Source: Micromonospora lupini str. Lupac 08 (GTDB lineage: Bacteria > Actinomycetota > Actinomycetes > Mycobacteriales > Micromonosporaceae). From it: DNA of 64,000 nt. The stretch spans positions 5,937,700-6,001,699 of the forward strand of contig NZ_HF570108.1 of NCBI RefSeq assembly GCF_000297395.2. The letters are read 5' to 3'. Each line of letters opens with the position of its first letter. Position 1 is the first letter of the stretch. Shown piece by piece: positions 51,198 through 60,147 of the stretch. The position numbers and the translations under genes are program-made. A model generated the notes under the pieces. The model made no database searches. It was given only the letters and a program-made list of their open reading frames with translations, and was not told the origin of the DNA.

Positions 51198-53330
51198 ATG
51201 AAACAGTTTCGGACGGGCTTTCTGCCGGATGTCCGCTCGGGGCGGGCCCTGTTTCGCGGGCCCCGTAAGAAGTTTGCAGCGCTTGCGGTGTTGACGATCG
51301 GCCTGGGCATAGCGTTGACCGACCCCCTGCCAACACTCGCCCAGCATGCGGCTGCGGCCACTCCGCCATCTGGTGCTGCAACTGGGATTGGTCTCGCTTG
51401 GGGACGGGACGGTTATGGCGCGCTCGGGGTGGGGACGGCGACCCTTGATGACAAGCTGAGCCCGGTGCGGGTTCACCTGCCGACCGGGACCACGATCAGC
51501 GATGTTGCGGCTGGAGCAGTTCATAGTCTGGCGTTAACCTCAACTGGCACCGTACTAGCGTGGGGAACCAATTACTACGGCGTTTTAGGGAACGGCACCA
51601 AGACCGACAACAGCGCCCAGAACGACAGCTACGTGCCTGCGGCGGTACACCTGCCCGCCGGCACCACGGTCACGTCAGTTGCCGCCTCTAGCACTTACAG
51701 CCTCGCGTTGACCGCCACCGGCACGGTGCTGGCTTGGGGCAATAACGATCAAGGGCAGCTGGGGAACGGGACTAACACTGACAGCTACCTACCCGTGCCC
51801 TTGGCGCTGCCGGCCGCCACCACCATCACCGCCATAGCCGCTGCCACCAATCACGGCTTGGCGCTCACATCCAATGGCACGGTGTTGGCTTGGGGATCCA
51901 ACGGATCCGGCCAACTGGGGAACGGAAACACCACGAACAGCAATACCCCCGTTACAGTAGCCCTGCCGGCCGGCACGACGATTACCGCCATCGCCGCAGC
52001 CGGAAGTCACAGCATGGCGTTGACCTCCACGGGAACCGTACTCACCTGGGGCCAGGACACCGTTCTGCCCATTCCGATAGTTTTTCCCGCTGGCATCACG
52101 ATCACTGCCGTTGCCAGCGGCAACGACCACAGCCTGGCATTGACCTCCACGGGCAAGGTGTTCACCTGGGGCGCGAATTATTTTGGCTCTCTGGGAAACG
52201 GGACTTTCGCTAACAGCAGCGTGCCCGTGCCAGCAAGCGTGCCGACTGACACCACAATCACAGCGATCGCGGGTGGCAACGCCCAGAGTCTGGCACTGAC
52301 CTCCACCGGAAAATTACTTGCTTGGGGCCGAAACAACTACGGCCAGGTGGGAAATGGCACCAGAACTGGCTCATGGCCCGGGATGGGCGTCTCTGTACCG
52401 GTGCCCGTCAGCCTGGCGGCTGACACGAAGATCACCACCATGGCCGGCGGCTACTATCACAGTCTCGCTGTCGCGGCAGAACGGGCCCCCACCTCCACCA
52501 TCGCCCTGCGGGCATCTCCGTCGACCCCTGACACCACCCAACCTGTCACCCTCACCGCTACCGTGACCTGCACCGCTGGCACTCCAACGGGGACCGTCAC
52601 CTTCCTCGACGCCAGCAACACCCTCGGCAACGCCACCCTCTCCGGCAGCACTACTGCCACCGCCAGCTTGACCTCCGGCAGCCTCTCGCCGGGAGGCCAC
52701 GCCATCACAGGCCGCTACGACGGCAATGACCTCTGCCCCGGCCAACAATCCGAACCGCTGACCGTTGAAGTGGTCCTGCCCGAATGCACCCTCGACCTGG
52801 CGGCCACGCCTCCCGGCCCGTCGACTGGTGAACCCACCGCGCTGACGGCCGAGGTAGCGTGCGCCGCTGCCACGACAGGACTCACCCCGACCGGAACCGT
52901 GACCTTCCTCGACGGCATAACCACCCTGGGCGCGGCGCCCCTTTCCGCCGGACCCACGGCCACAGCGACCTTGACCACCAATCGTCTTTCCACCGGAAGC
53001 CACACCATCATGGCCCGCTTCAACGGCAGCGGCCCGTTCCGCGACGCAACGGCACAGTCGAGCGTCACCGTCACCGTCGCACCGTCGGATCCACAGCCCT
53101 CGCCGTCGGACCCACAGCCCTCGCCGTCGGACCCACAACCCTCGCCGTCGGACCCACAACCTTCCCCGTCGGGCCCACAACGTCCGTTGCCCGTAACGGG
53201 AACCAGCCTGCCGACCAACCTCGGCTCCGGGCTCCTGCTCCTGCTCGCCGGCGTTGCATTTGTCCTCGCCAGCGCAATGGGTAGGTGGCGGCGGCGATCG
53301 GGACTGTTGGACGAACGGCGTAACTCCTGA
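51198..53330 (+). CDS. Sortase-anchored RCC1/Ig-like surface protein
   Basis: The 710-residue protein has a signal-type N-terminus (hydrophobic about 26-45), seven RCC1-type blades (for example VLAWGTNYYGVLGNG, VLAWGNNDQGQLGNG) forming one propeller up to about residue 430, and two bacterial Ig-like repeats (GTVTFLDASNTLG, GTVTFLDGITTLG). Four SDPQPSP repeats follow as a wall-spanning stalk. The end is a sorting signal: LPVTG at 664-668, a hydrophobic helix and an Arg-rich tail. It should be fixed to peptidoglycan by a sortase. GC is lower than in neighbours. ATG 51198 has GGTGGGG upstream. Confidence 0.85.
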   Translation: MKQFRTGFLPDVRSGRALFRGPRKKFAALAVLTIGLGIALTDPLPTLAQHAAAATPPSGAATGIGLAWGRDGYGALGVGTATLDDKLSPVRVHLPTGTTISDVAAGAVHSLALTSTGTVLAWGTNYYGVLGNGTKTDNSAQNDSYVPAAVHLPAGTTVTSVAASSTYSLALTATGTVLAWGNNDQGQLGNGTNTDSYLPVPLALPAATTITAIAAATNHGLALTSNGTVLAWGSNGSGQLGNGNTTNSNTPVTVALPAGTTITAIAAAGSHSMALTSTGTVLTWGQDTVLPIPIVFPAGITITAVASGNDHSLALTSTGKVFTWGANYFGSLGNGTFANSSVPVPASVPTDTTITAIAGGNAQSLALTSTGKLLAWGRNNYGQVGNGTRTGSWPGMGVSVPVPVSLAADTKITTMAGGYYHSLAVAAERAPTSTIALRASPSTPDTTQPVTLTATVTCTAGTPTGTVTFLDASNTLGNATLSGSTTATASLTSGSLSPGGHAITGRYDGNDLCPGQQSEPLTVEVVLPECTLDLAATPPGPSTGEPTALTAEVACAAATTGLTPTGTVTFLDGITTLGAAPLSAGPTATATLTTNRLSTGSHTIMARFNGSGPFRDATAQSSVTVTVAPSDPQPSPSDPQPSPSDPQPSPSDPQPSPSGPQRPLPVTGTSLPTNLGSGLLLLLAGVAFVLASAMGRWRRRSGLLDERRNS
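53082..53186. repeat. 21-bp tandem repeats in the surface-protein gene
   Basis: A 21-base unit beginning CCGTCGGAYCCACARCC is repeated four times from 53082, plus a partial fifth unit. It encodes the SDPQPSP stalk. Copy number is likely to vary between strains. Confidence 0.85.
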
Positions 53331-53334
53331 TCAA

Positions 53335-53352
53335 GGAGCAGCACTTGCTCCC
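53335..53352 (+). terminator. Weak hairpin after the surface-protein gene
   Basis: GGAGCA and TGCTCC form a 6-bp stem with a 5-base loop just after the stop at 53330. Confidence 0.35.
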
Positions 53353-53421
53353 TGAAGGATTGATGGCTGCCGTTGCCTGCCCCAGCTCGTGTGAAGGGTG
53401 TTCCGCTGCGGTCACGCGGCA

Positions 53422-54432
53422 TCAGGCGTCGAGGGGCGGGATCCGCCAGACGGTCGCCGAGGAGGACTCCCCATCCCAGAGGTCGGCGGCGAACACGTCC
53501 TCTGTGACACCCAGCGCCATCGACACCTCGACGTCGCCGGACTGGGAGGGCGGATTCAGGCTGATCCACGCGACAGGGCGAAGCTCGCCCGAGCACAGCA
53601 GCAACCCGTGCTCGGAGGTTTGCACGAGGATCCGCTTGTCGCTCAGGAAACATCCGTACAGGTCGAACGCGAATTCTTCCAGTGCCAGATCGTCGGCGTG
53701 CAGTCGAGCGACGGTACGCCCGCTCGGCCATTCCAGGAGGGATATCTCGTCGTCGAAGCTGGGGTGCGGCATGAGCAGCAGACGGTCTCCGGACGGCGCG
53801 AAGCTCGTCGACACCACGTCCTCGGCGATCAGCTCCACGGTGATCCGGTCGCCGGCCACCCGCGCGGCATAGATCGCACTGCCGTCCTGCCCCATGCCCG
53901 CGTCCAAGACCACCGATCCGTCGTGCGGGTGTGGCACGGCGATCACGCCGGCGTCCGCCACGTCGAGAACGGCCTGGTCGAGGATGCGGCCCGTGCCCAG
54001 ATCAACCAGGACCACCAGGTGTTCGCCCCTGGTGTCGTACTCCCGGCCCTGATGTTCCTGCCGTTCGATCATCGGCGCGGTGACGAGCAGACGGCCGCCG
54101 GGCAGCAGCGTCGCGGAATCGGCCGCCGCGACGTCGAGCGCGATCGGCCCTCCCGCCGTGATGACGATGACCGAACGGGTGTCCGTGACGACGACCGTCG
54201 CCAGATCCGGAGTTGCCGCGAGGAGTTTGGCCGTCGGTGGCACGTCCAGGTCGAGCCGCCGGATGGGCTGCAACTGCTCGTCCAGCACGCTGACCACCCC
54301 GTCGAGCAGGCGGTACCTGACCACCGGCTCAAGCGACAGTGGCGCCAGATCATGACCCAACCGCAGGCCGGGGACTGGACCCACCCACTCCGCTGCGATC
54401 CGCTGCACGCGATCATCCTGCCAACACCACAC
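53422..54432 (-). CDS. Hypothetical beta-propeller-like protein
   Basis: The 336-residue protein consists of repeated four-strand blocks (LATVVVTDTRSVIVITAGGPIAL, GEHLVVLVDLGTGRILD, APSGDRLLLMPHPSFDDEISLLEWPSGRTVARL), which suggests a seven-bladed WD40/YVTN-type propeller. There is no signal peptide, so it should be cytoplasmic. GTG 54432 starts at VWCWQDDRVQRIAAEW. No partner or function can be named. Confidence 0.6.
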   Translation of the reverse strand: MWCWQDDRVQRIAAEWVGPVPGLRLGHDLAPLSLEPVVRYRLLDGVVSVLDEQLQPIRRLDLDVPPTAKLLAATPDLATVVVTDTRSVIVITAGGPIALDVAAADSATLLPGGRLLVTAPMIERQEHQGREYDTRGEHLVVLVDLGTGRILDQAVLDVADAGVIAVPHPHDGSVVLDAGMGQDGSAIYAARVAGDRITVELIAEDVVSTSFAPSGDRLLLMPHPSFDDEISLLEWPSGRTVARLHADDLALEEFAFDLYGCFLSDKRILVQTSEHGLLLCSGELRPVAWISLNPPSQSGDVEVSMALGVTEDVFAADLWDGESSSATVWRIPPLDA

Positions 54433-54588
54433 GAATGGCGATCAGCGGGTCGCGCCGCCACCGGGGCACCCACGTGGCCGGCCAGGTGCGGCGAACGGTG
54501 GATCAAACCCCACCGGAAGCGGGTGCTGAGCCGTCGCGTCGGTGCCATATGCTGCCCGCGTTCACACGGGGGCCACGGGGAGAATCAC

Positions 54589-55482
54589 ATGCGACGGCAC
54601 GGCAGGGCAGCGCTGACGGCTGCGATCCTCACGGCGGCACTGGCAGGCTGCGGCACGCCGGCCGGCACGGACGGCGACCTGTCCGACGACTGGCGGCCGA
54701 TGGCGGCGGCGCAGCAGTTCGCCCCGAAGGCCGGCGAGTGCCACAAGATCCCCGGCGCAACCGCCTACCTGAGCAGCTACACCCCGGTGGACTGCGCGAA
54801 GACACACCTGCTGGAGACCTTCTACGTGGGTACGTTCACGGGAGCGCTGGCCGCGCGTACGACCCCGCCTGCGGTCTATTCGGCGACGATGCGTTCCACG
54901 TTCGCGGACTGCGACACCCGGGCCAAGCAGTTCGTGGGCGGCGACTGGCGCAACGCGCGACTGTCGGTGCAGGTCGCGCCGACGTCACCTGCCGGCTGGT
55001 CAGGTGGCAGCCGCTGGTACCGGTGCGACATCTTCGAGCTGGACGAGGTCAACGGCCCGAACGGCGCGACCGACGGGGCGAACGAACGGGTCGGCTCGCT
55101 CCGCAACGTGCTGGCCAGCCGCTCGCCGCTGATGCTCGGCTGCATGAACGAGGACAAGTGGCACATGTTCCGGCCGGTCGCCTGCACCAGCGGGCACCAG
55201 TTCGAGTACGCCGGCATCTGGACCGCCCCCGACCGCTCCTGGGACGACGCCACAGGTGACGCGGCCTCCGTTCACAACGCCTGCCGCATCGTCATCGCGC
55301 GCTTCGCCAAGGTGCCGGCCGATGGCAAGCTGGTGTATCGCACCGGCACCGCGTACCGCTTCCCGTCGCAGCAGCTGTGGGACCGCGGTGACCGCGGGGT
55401 GCGCTGTTACTACTGGTCGAGCGGCACCACGGTCAAGCGGTCGATCGCCGGCGGCGGCACGAAGGCGCTGCCGATCCGCTGA
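54589..55482 (+). CDS. Septum-formation-family lipoprotein
   Basis: The 297-residue protein has a lipoprotein signal with lipobox LAGC (Cys21). Its body has repeated Cys/His-rich segments PKAGECHKIPGATAYLSSYTPVDCAKTHLLETFYVG and LMLGCMNEDKWHMFRPVACTSGHQFEYAGIW, the pattern of the septum formation domain in actinobacteria. The domain name is historical; direct function is unknown. ATG 54589 has GGGGAG 6 bases upstream. Confidence 0.75.
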   Translation: MRRHGRAALTAAILTAALAGCGTPAGTDGDLSDDWRPMAAAQQFAPKAGECHKIPGATAYLSSYTPVDCAKTHLLETFYVGTFTGALAARTTPPAVYSATMRSTFADCDTRAKQFVGGDWRNARLSVQVAPTSPAGWSGGSRWYRCDIFELDEVNGPNGATDGANERVGSLRNVLASRSPLMLGCMNEDKWHMFRPVACTSGHQFEYAGIWTAPDRSWDDATGDAASVHNACRIVIARFAKVPADGKLVYRTGTAYRFPSQQLWDRGDRGVRCYYWSSGTTVKRSIAGGGTKALPIR

Positions 55483-55488
55483 GGCGGG

Positions 55489-56523
55489 TCAGATCGGGCC
55501 CAGCAGCGCCGCCAACGTCGCGTCGCCCTGCCCGAGTTGCGTCCCACCGGCTGCTGCCACGACCACGAACCGCCGGCAGGCGTCGAGTTCGACGTACCAC
55601 TCGGGCTCACCGCCGTCCAGGGACCGGAGCACCGCGAAGCGGGACGCGGGGGTGGCACAGTCGGCCGCCGGCCGGGTGGTGGTCAGCGCCCGGAGCGCCT
55701 TCGTCTGCCGCTCGGTCGGCAGCGGCCCGCCGTACACGAAGTCACCTGCCGGTTTGCCGCCGCCCCGCTCGGACGGGGGCACCTCGTAGACGCAGAGGCG
55801 CAGCGGCCCGACCGTCGGATCCGCGCCGGGCACGACACGTCCGGGGCGGCCGAGGTGGGTCTCCACCCACACCATGTCCGACCAGCGCTGCTCGCAGCCG
55901 GCGGTCTCGGCCTCCGACGATTCGACAAGCCCGACGGTACGACTGTCGACAGTGGTCAGCCGCAGTCCGTCCAGCGCGGCGCGCACCTCCGGGCGCGGCT
56001 TGCCGCAGACGTCCGTCGGCACGTACGGCCGCAGCCAGCGTCCCTGGTCGTCGAGCAGCGCCAGCCAGGGTGGGATGACCAGGTCGGCGGTGCAGGCGAC
56101 CTCCCCTCGGCCCCGGACCTGGTCGGACAGGCGCAACGCGGCCACCAGCGCGCCGATCTCGTCGGCGCGGCGCTCGGTGGCCACCTGCTCCCGGCCGCCA
56201 CCGGCCCCTGGCCGGACCTCGCGACCGCAGAGCACGGCGGCGACCGGGACGAACGCGGGGGCGATCCGCCCGATCTTCGGCTCGACCCCGGCCGGCGTCG
56301 CCCCGCCCGGCGATGCCGCCGACGGCCCGGCGGACCCCGGCGGTACGGGCAGCACGACGCCGGCCCGCGGTGCGCTCTCGGCGCAGGAGGTCCACTTCTC
56401 GACGATCTCGGCCGGGCCGGGATCGCGGGGCGAGTTGGCCGGCCCCGCGCAGCCGCTCAGTGCCAGACCGCACAGCCCCATGCCGAGCAGCGCCGCCGCC
56501 AGTGTCGTTCCGCCCGAGCGCAT
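55489..56523 (-). CDS. Lipoprotein of unknown function
   Basis: The 344-residue protein has a lipobox ALSGC (Cys25) and a Pro/Ala-rich linker at about 40-75. The folded region has several Cys (VACTADLVIPPWLALLDDQG, TAGCEQRW, CATPASRFAVLRS). Repeated themes such as LRLCVYEVPP and WYVELDACRRFVV suggest two similar halves. No family is recognised. ATG 56523 has GAGAGGTGG upstream. It converges with the septum-formation gene 6 bases away. Confidence 0.6.
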   Translation of the reverse strand: MRSGGTTLAAALLGMGLCGLALSGCAGPANSPRDPGPAEIVEKWTSCAESAPRAGVVLPVPPGSAGPSAASPGGATPAGVEPKIGRIAPAFVPVAAVLCGREVRPGAGGGREQVATERRADEIGALVAALRLSDQVRGRGEVACTADLVIPPWLALLDDQGRWLRPYVPTDVCGKPRPEVRAALDGLRLTTVDSRTVGLVESSEAETAGCEQRWSDMVWVETHLGRPGRVVPGADPTVGPLRLCVYEVPPSERGGGKPAGDFVYGGPLPTERQTKALRALTTTRPAADCATPASRFAVLRSLDGGEPEWYVELDACRRFVVVAAAGGTQLGQGDATLAALLGPI

Positions 56524-56648
56524 CCGGCTCACCACCTCTCGCCAGGAGATGAGACGGCCGATGCCGGTGCCCGGTTCCGGACGGCCGGCCCGACGGACGA
56601 ATCCGACGGAGCCGGGAACGCGTGCCGGTCCTGCGACGTCGCATCGGG

Positions 56649-57167
56649 ATGGATGCGAAGACTCTCGCCCGTACGGCCGCCCTCGCCGGGGCGACGCTGC
56701 TGGCCACGGCAGGCTGCGGAGGATTCGCCAGGTCGACGAACCCGGCGCCTCCTCCGGGACGCGGCAGCGCAACGGCAGGTCCCGTGGTCTCGCACCCGCC
56801 GCCCAGCGCGACACCAGAGGCCATCCGCCTCGTCGACGAGGACCTGGCCGACCTGCACCTCTGGGTGAGCAATCAGTCGTTCGACGACGACCGGGTCACC
56901 GTCACCGTCAGCATCGACGGCACCCGGCTCGTCGATCAGCCCTTCGACGTGCAGGGCCAGCACAACTGGATCCTGTTCCCCGTCAAGCTCCCGCCGGGCA
57001 GCCACGAGGTGACCGCCACCTCGCAGACGGGCGCCGAGACGCACCAGCGGTTCACCATGCCCGAGAGGGGACGCCGCTACGCCGTGATCGACTACTGGAC
57101 CGACCCGGGCCGAGACGGTCGTCATCTCAATTGGCTCGTCAAGTCCCACCCGATCGGCTTCCAGTAG
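56649..57167 (+). CDS. Small lipoprotein, unknown
   Basis: The 172-residue protein has a lipobox TAGC (Cys23), a Pro/Ser-rich spacer and a beta-rich domain: LHLWVSNQSFDDDRVTVTVSIDGTRLVDQPFDVQGQHNW, then FPVKLPPGSHEVTATSQTGAE and YAVIDYWTD. This layout recalls Ig-like or carboxypeptidase-regulatory folds. ATG 56649 is used; GTG 56622 is upstream. It diverges from the lipoprotein gene at 55489-56523. Confidence 0.6.
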   Translation: MDAKTLARTAALAGATLLATAGCGGFARSTNPAPPPGRGSATAGPVVSHPPPSATPEAIRLVDEDLADLHLWVSNQSFDDDRVTVTVSIDGTRLVDQPFDVQGQHNWILFPVKLPPGSHEVTATSQTGAETHQRFTMPERGRRYAVIDYWTDPGRDGRHLNWLVKSHPIGFQ

Positions 57168-57247
57168 CGGAGCCGACCGAGAGTGACGTCGCCGACCCTG
57201 GGCGACGCCGCAGGTCGGGCCGGGTCGGTCGTCGGCATGATGGCCGG

Positions 57248-57643
57248 ATGGCACATCTGGGACTGATCGCGGTGCTGGTACGCGAGTACGACGAGGCGAT
57301 CGACTTCTACGTGGGCGGCCTCGGCTTCGACCTGGTCGAGGACACGGCCCGCCCGGACGGCTCGCGCTGGGTGGTGGTGCGACCCCCGGGGGCCCGGGAG
57401 ACGGCGCTTCTGCTGGCTCGGGCGAGCAGCGACGAGCAGCGGGCGCGGGTGGGTGACCAGACCGGCGGTCGGGTCGGCCTGTTCCTGCACACCGAGGATT
57501 TCGCCCGGGACCACGCCCGGATGGCCGCCGCCGGGGTGCGGTTCCTGGAGGAGCCACGGCACGAGGCGTACGGGTCGGTGGCGGTCTTCGTCGACCTGTA
57601 CGGCAATCGGTGGGACCTGATCCAGCCCCGCAGCGCAGAGTGA
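57248..57643 (+). CDS. VOC-family (glyoxalase/dioxygenase fold) protein
   Basis: The 131-residue protein has paired beta-alpha-beta-beta-beta modules: LIAVLVREYDEAIDFYVGGLGFDLVED with WVVVRPPG, then GLFLHTEDFARDHARMAAAGVRFLEEPRHEAYGSVAVFVDLYGNRWDLIQP. Candidate metal ligands are a module-1 residue, His in FLHTED, and Glu/Asp near the end. Substrate is unknown. It precedes the palindromic promoter of the two-component operon. Confidence 0.8.
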   Translation: MAHLGLIAVLVREYDEAIDFYVGGLGFDLVEDTARPDGSRWVVVRPPGARETALLLARASSDEQRARVGDQTGGRVGLFLHTEDFARDHARMAAAGVRFLEEPRHEAYGSVAVFVDLYGNRWDLIQPRSAE

Positions 57644-57660
57644 CGACAAGGCGACACCAT

Positions 57661-57701
57661 GCGTACGGTGGGTGAACGCTCACCGTACGCCATGCTATTC
57701 T
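57661..57701 (+). promoter_or_regulatory. Promoter inside a palindrome, two-component operon
   Basis: GCGTACGGTG at 57661-57670 is exactly inverted at 57681-57690. TGAACG (57673-57678), a 17-bp spacer and TATTCT (57696-57701) fit a promoter overlapping the palindrome. A dimeric regulator, perhaps the LuxR-type protein of this operon, may bind here. Confidence 0.5.
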
Positions 57702-57761
57702 CCGATGTCGATCTCTGCCGCGCGGACCCGGACCGGGTCGTTGTCGGAAGGACAGCTCCCG

Positions 57762-58940
57762 ATGCCGGCGACCGCCGCCCCGACCGTGCCACCGCCCGCC
57801 CTGGATAATCCGGCCGGCGGGGCGTTGAGCCTCATCTTCACCACACTGCCGGCGCTGCTGCGGCTGACGTGCGGGCTGGTCGGCGCCGCGGTGGCGCTGT
57901 CGGTGCGTACCCCGCCGGTCGACGAGGCCCTACTGTTGCCCGGCGTGGCCGCGCTGACCGGATGGTCGCTCTGGTACGCCGGCCGCGCGGTGCGCCACGG
58001 GATCACCCCGGCCCTGGTCGCCGGTGACGTCGCTGTCACCGCGCTGGCCTGCCTCCTCATCCCTCACCTGGTCGCGCCCGAGGTGCTGCCCGGCGAGGGC
58101 AGTTGGATCGCGGTGCTCGCCAGCACCACTGTCATCAACACGCAGGCCACCGCACCGGCCCGCTGGTCGGTCCCGGCCGGGCTGCTGGTCACCGTCACGT
58201 ACGTGGTGGGCGCACAGGCCGCCGGCAACCCCGCCGAGTCCCGGGCCCACGCCGCGACCCTGCTGGTGCAGACGGCCTGCACGGCGATGATGGCGGGTGT
58301 GATGCGCCGCCGGATCGGGCGGGCCGACCGGGCGTTCGCCGAGCATCATCGGTTGACCCGGGAGGCGTTGGTCGCCCGCGCCGCCCGGGAGGCGGAGCGC
58401 CAGCAGAATCGGGACCTGCACGACACAGTGCTCGGCACGCTGACCATGGTGGGGCTCGGCGCGGTGGCCGGCCCGTCGGCCTCCTTCCGCGACCGGTGCG
58501 CCGCCGACCTGCGTACTCTCGTCGCGTTGACCGACCTCGGTCCGGCGCCCGGCGACGGCCCGGTGCCCCTCGACGGCCGGTTGCGCACGGTGCCCGACCG
58601 GCTCCCCGAGCTGCCGGTGGGCCTGGAGCTGGCCTCCTGCGCGGTGCCCGCCGGGGTGGCCGACGCGATCACCGAGAGCGCCTTCGCGGCACTGTCCAAC
58701 GTGGTCCGGCACGCGCCCGGCGCGCGGGCCACACTGCGGTTGACCCGCGACGCGGTCGCCGTCGTGGTCGAGGTGGTCGACGACGGCCCCGGCTTCGACC
58801 CGGCCGTCGTCCCCCGGCACCGGTACGGGCTGCGCGAGTCGATCCACGGTCGGATGGCGGCGGTCGGCGGGCGGGCCGAGGTGCACTCCGCGCCCGGAGC
58901 GGGCACCCGGATCCGACTGGAGTGGCCCGGTGTCGGCTGA
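57762..58940 (+). CDS. Sensor histidine kinase (HisKA_3 type)
   Basis: The 392-residue protein has about six membrane segments in the first 190 residues, then a coiled region and the phospho-acceptor His220 in NRDLHDTVLGTL. The HATPase_c part has AFAALSNVVRHA (N box), VVDDGPGFDP (G1) and a final GAGTRIRLEW. It should phosphorylate the response regulator encoded at 60120. ATG 57762 has GGAAGGA upstream. It overlaps the next gene by 11 bases. Confidence 0.87.
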   Translation: MPATAAPTVPPPALDNPAGGALSLIFTTLPALLRLTCGLVGAAVALSVRTPPVDEALLLPGVAALTGWSLWYAGRAVRHGITPALVAGDVAVTALACLLIPHLVAPEVLPGEGSWIAVLASTTVINTQATAPARWSVPAGLLVTVTYVVGAQAAGNPAESRAHAATLLVQTACTAMMAGVMRRRIGRADRAFAEHHRLTREALVARAAREAERQQNRDLHDTVLGTLTMVGLGAVAGPSASFRDRCAADLRTLVALTDLGPAPGDGPVPLDGRLRTVPDRLPELPVGLELASCAVPAGVADAITESAFAALSNVVRHAPGARATLRLTRDAVAVVVEVVDDGPGFDPAVVPRHRYGLRESIHGRMAAVGGRAEVHSAPGAGTRIRLEWPGVG

Positions 58941-60147
58941 CCTCGGCGCCTCGGCGGAGCGCACCCGCACCCGCAAGGCGGCAATCCCGGGACCGCAGCC
59001 CGGTCCGGCCGACGGGTCCACGCCGCTCGAGCCCGCGGTGCTCGCCGCGCCGGCCGCGGTGGCGCACGCCTCCGACCGCGGTGCTCGGATCGTCGCCGTC
59101 GCCATCGCGTTGGCCTGGCATGTCGCGATCGGACTGCCGGCGGTGCTCGCGAGCCGGACGCAGTTCGCCGCGCCGACGGTGGTGCTCGGCGGCTGGATCC
59201 TGGTCGCCGTGACCGGGGCGGTGGCCGGCGTCCGACTGCTGCGGAGCGCGCCGCTGCCGCCCTGGCCGCTCGCCGGGTTGCTGCTGGCCGTCGACGCGGC
59301 CGTCTTCGCCGCGGTCGGCGAACGACAACTGTTCGCCGCCGCGAACTGGGTGTGGGGCACGCTCGGCTGGTTCTTCGTGCTGGCGCTGTGGGGCCGACGG
59401 ATCGGCGGCCTGCTCGCGCTGCTGACGACGCACGCGTTGATCGCGCTCGGCGCCGTCCTCGCGCACGGCCCCGGCGCGGCCGACCTGGCCCGCTACACCA
59501 TGTACGTCTACGGCACCTTCTCGCTGCCGGTGGCGGTCTTCGTCGGCAGCGCGGTGATCGTCGGCCTGGCCCGGGACCGGGCCGCCGCGGCTGCCGCCAT
59601 GCACACGCTCGCCGCCGAGCGGGCCGCCGCCGAGCGGGGCCGGCAGGAACGCCGTGACCGGCTCGCCCTGGTCGGCGCGGCGGCCGGACGGGTGCTCGGC
59701 GAGTTGGCCGCCGGGGAGGTCGACCCGGCCGACCCGGAGGCGCAGCGCCGCTGCGTGCTGGCCGCGGCCCGCCTACGCCGCCTGATCGCCGAGTCCGACG
59801 ACGTGCCCGACCCGTTGCTGCACGAGCTGCGCGCCGCCGCCGACCTGGCCGAACGCAACGGGCTGCCGATCGACCTGGTCGCCATCGGCAACCCACCACC
59901 GCTGCCGGTGGAAATCCGCCGCCGGCTGGCCGACCCGCTCACCGGCCTGCTCGCCGACGCCCGGGGGTGGGCCCGCCTGACCGTCGTGTCCGGCCCCGGC
60001 GAGGTGGTGGTCAGTCTGGTCACGCCGGACCGGGAGGGGCCGGACGCGACAGGCCCTCCGCTCGGGGAGCACGAGGACGGGCCGGTGCAGCACCTCTACG
60101 AGCGGGACGGGGACATCAGATGGGCGCAGACCCGGTGGTTGGGGTGA
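58930..60147 (+). CDS. Degenerate histidine-kinase-like membrane protein
   Basis: The 405-residue protein shares the plan of the preceding kinase: about six membrane segments (45-205), a coiled Ala/Arg-rich linker and a C-terminal domain of 150 residues. It has no LHD-type phospho-acceptor (the equivalent zone reads RRDRLALVGAAAGRVLGEL) and no recognisable N or G boxes. It probably acts as a sensor partner or modulator rather than a kinase. GTG 58930 overlaps the kinase stop, and its end overlaps the regulator start, so all three are coupled. Confidence 0.65.
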   Translation: MSADLGASAERTRTRKAAIPGPQPGPADGSTPLEPAVLAAPAAVAHASDRGARIVAVAIALAWHVAIGLPAVLASRTQFAAPTVVLGGWILVAVTGAVAGVRLLRSAPLPPWPLAGLLLAVDAAVFAAVGERQLFAAANWVWGTLGWFFVLALWGRRIGGLLALLTTHALIALGAVLAHGPGAADLARYTMYVYGTFSLPVAVFVGSAVIVGLARDRAAAAAAMHTLAAERAAAERGRQERRDRLALVGAAAGRVLGELAAGEVDPADPEAQRRCVLAAARLRRLIAESDDVPDPLLHELRAAADLAERNGLPIDLVAIGNPPPLPVEIRRRLADPLTGLLADARGWARLTVVSGPGEVVVSLVTPDREGPDATGPPLGEHEDGPVQHLYERDGDIRWAQTRWLG

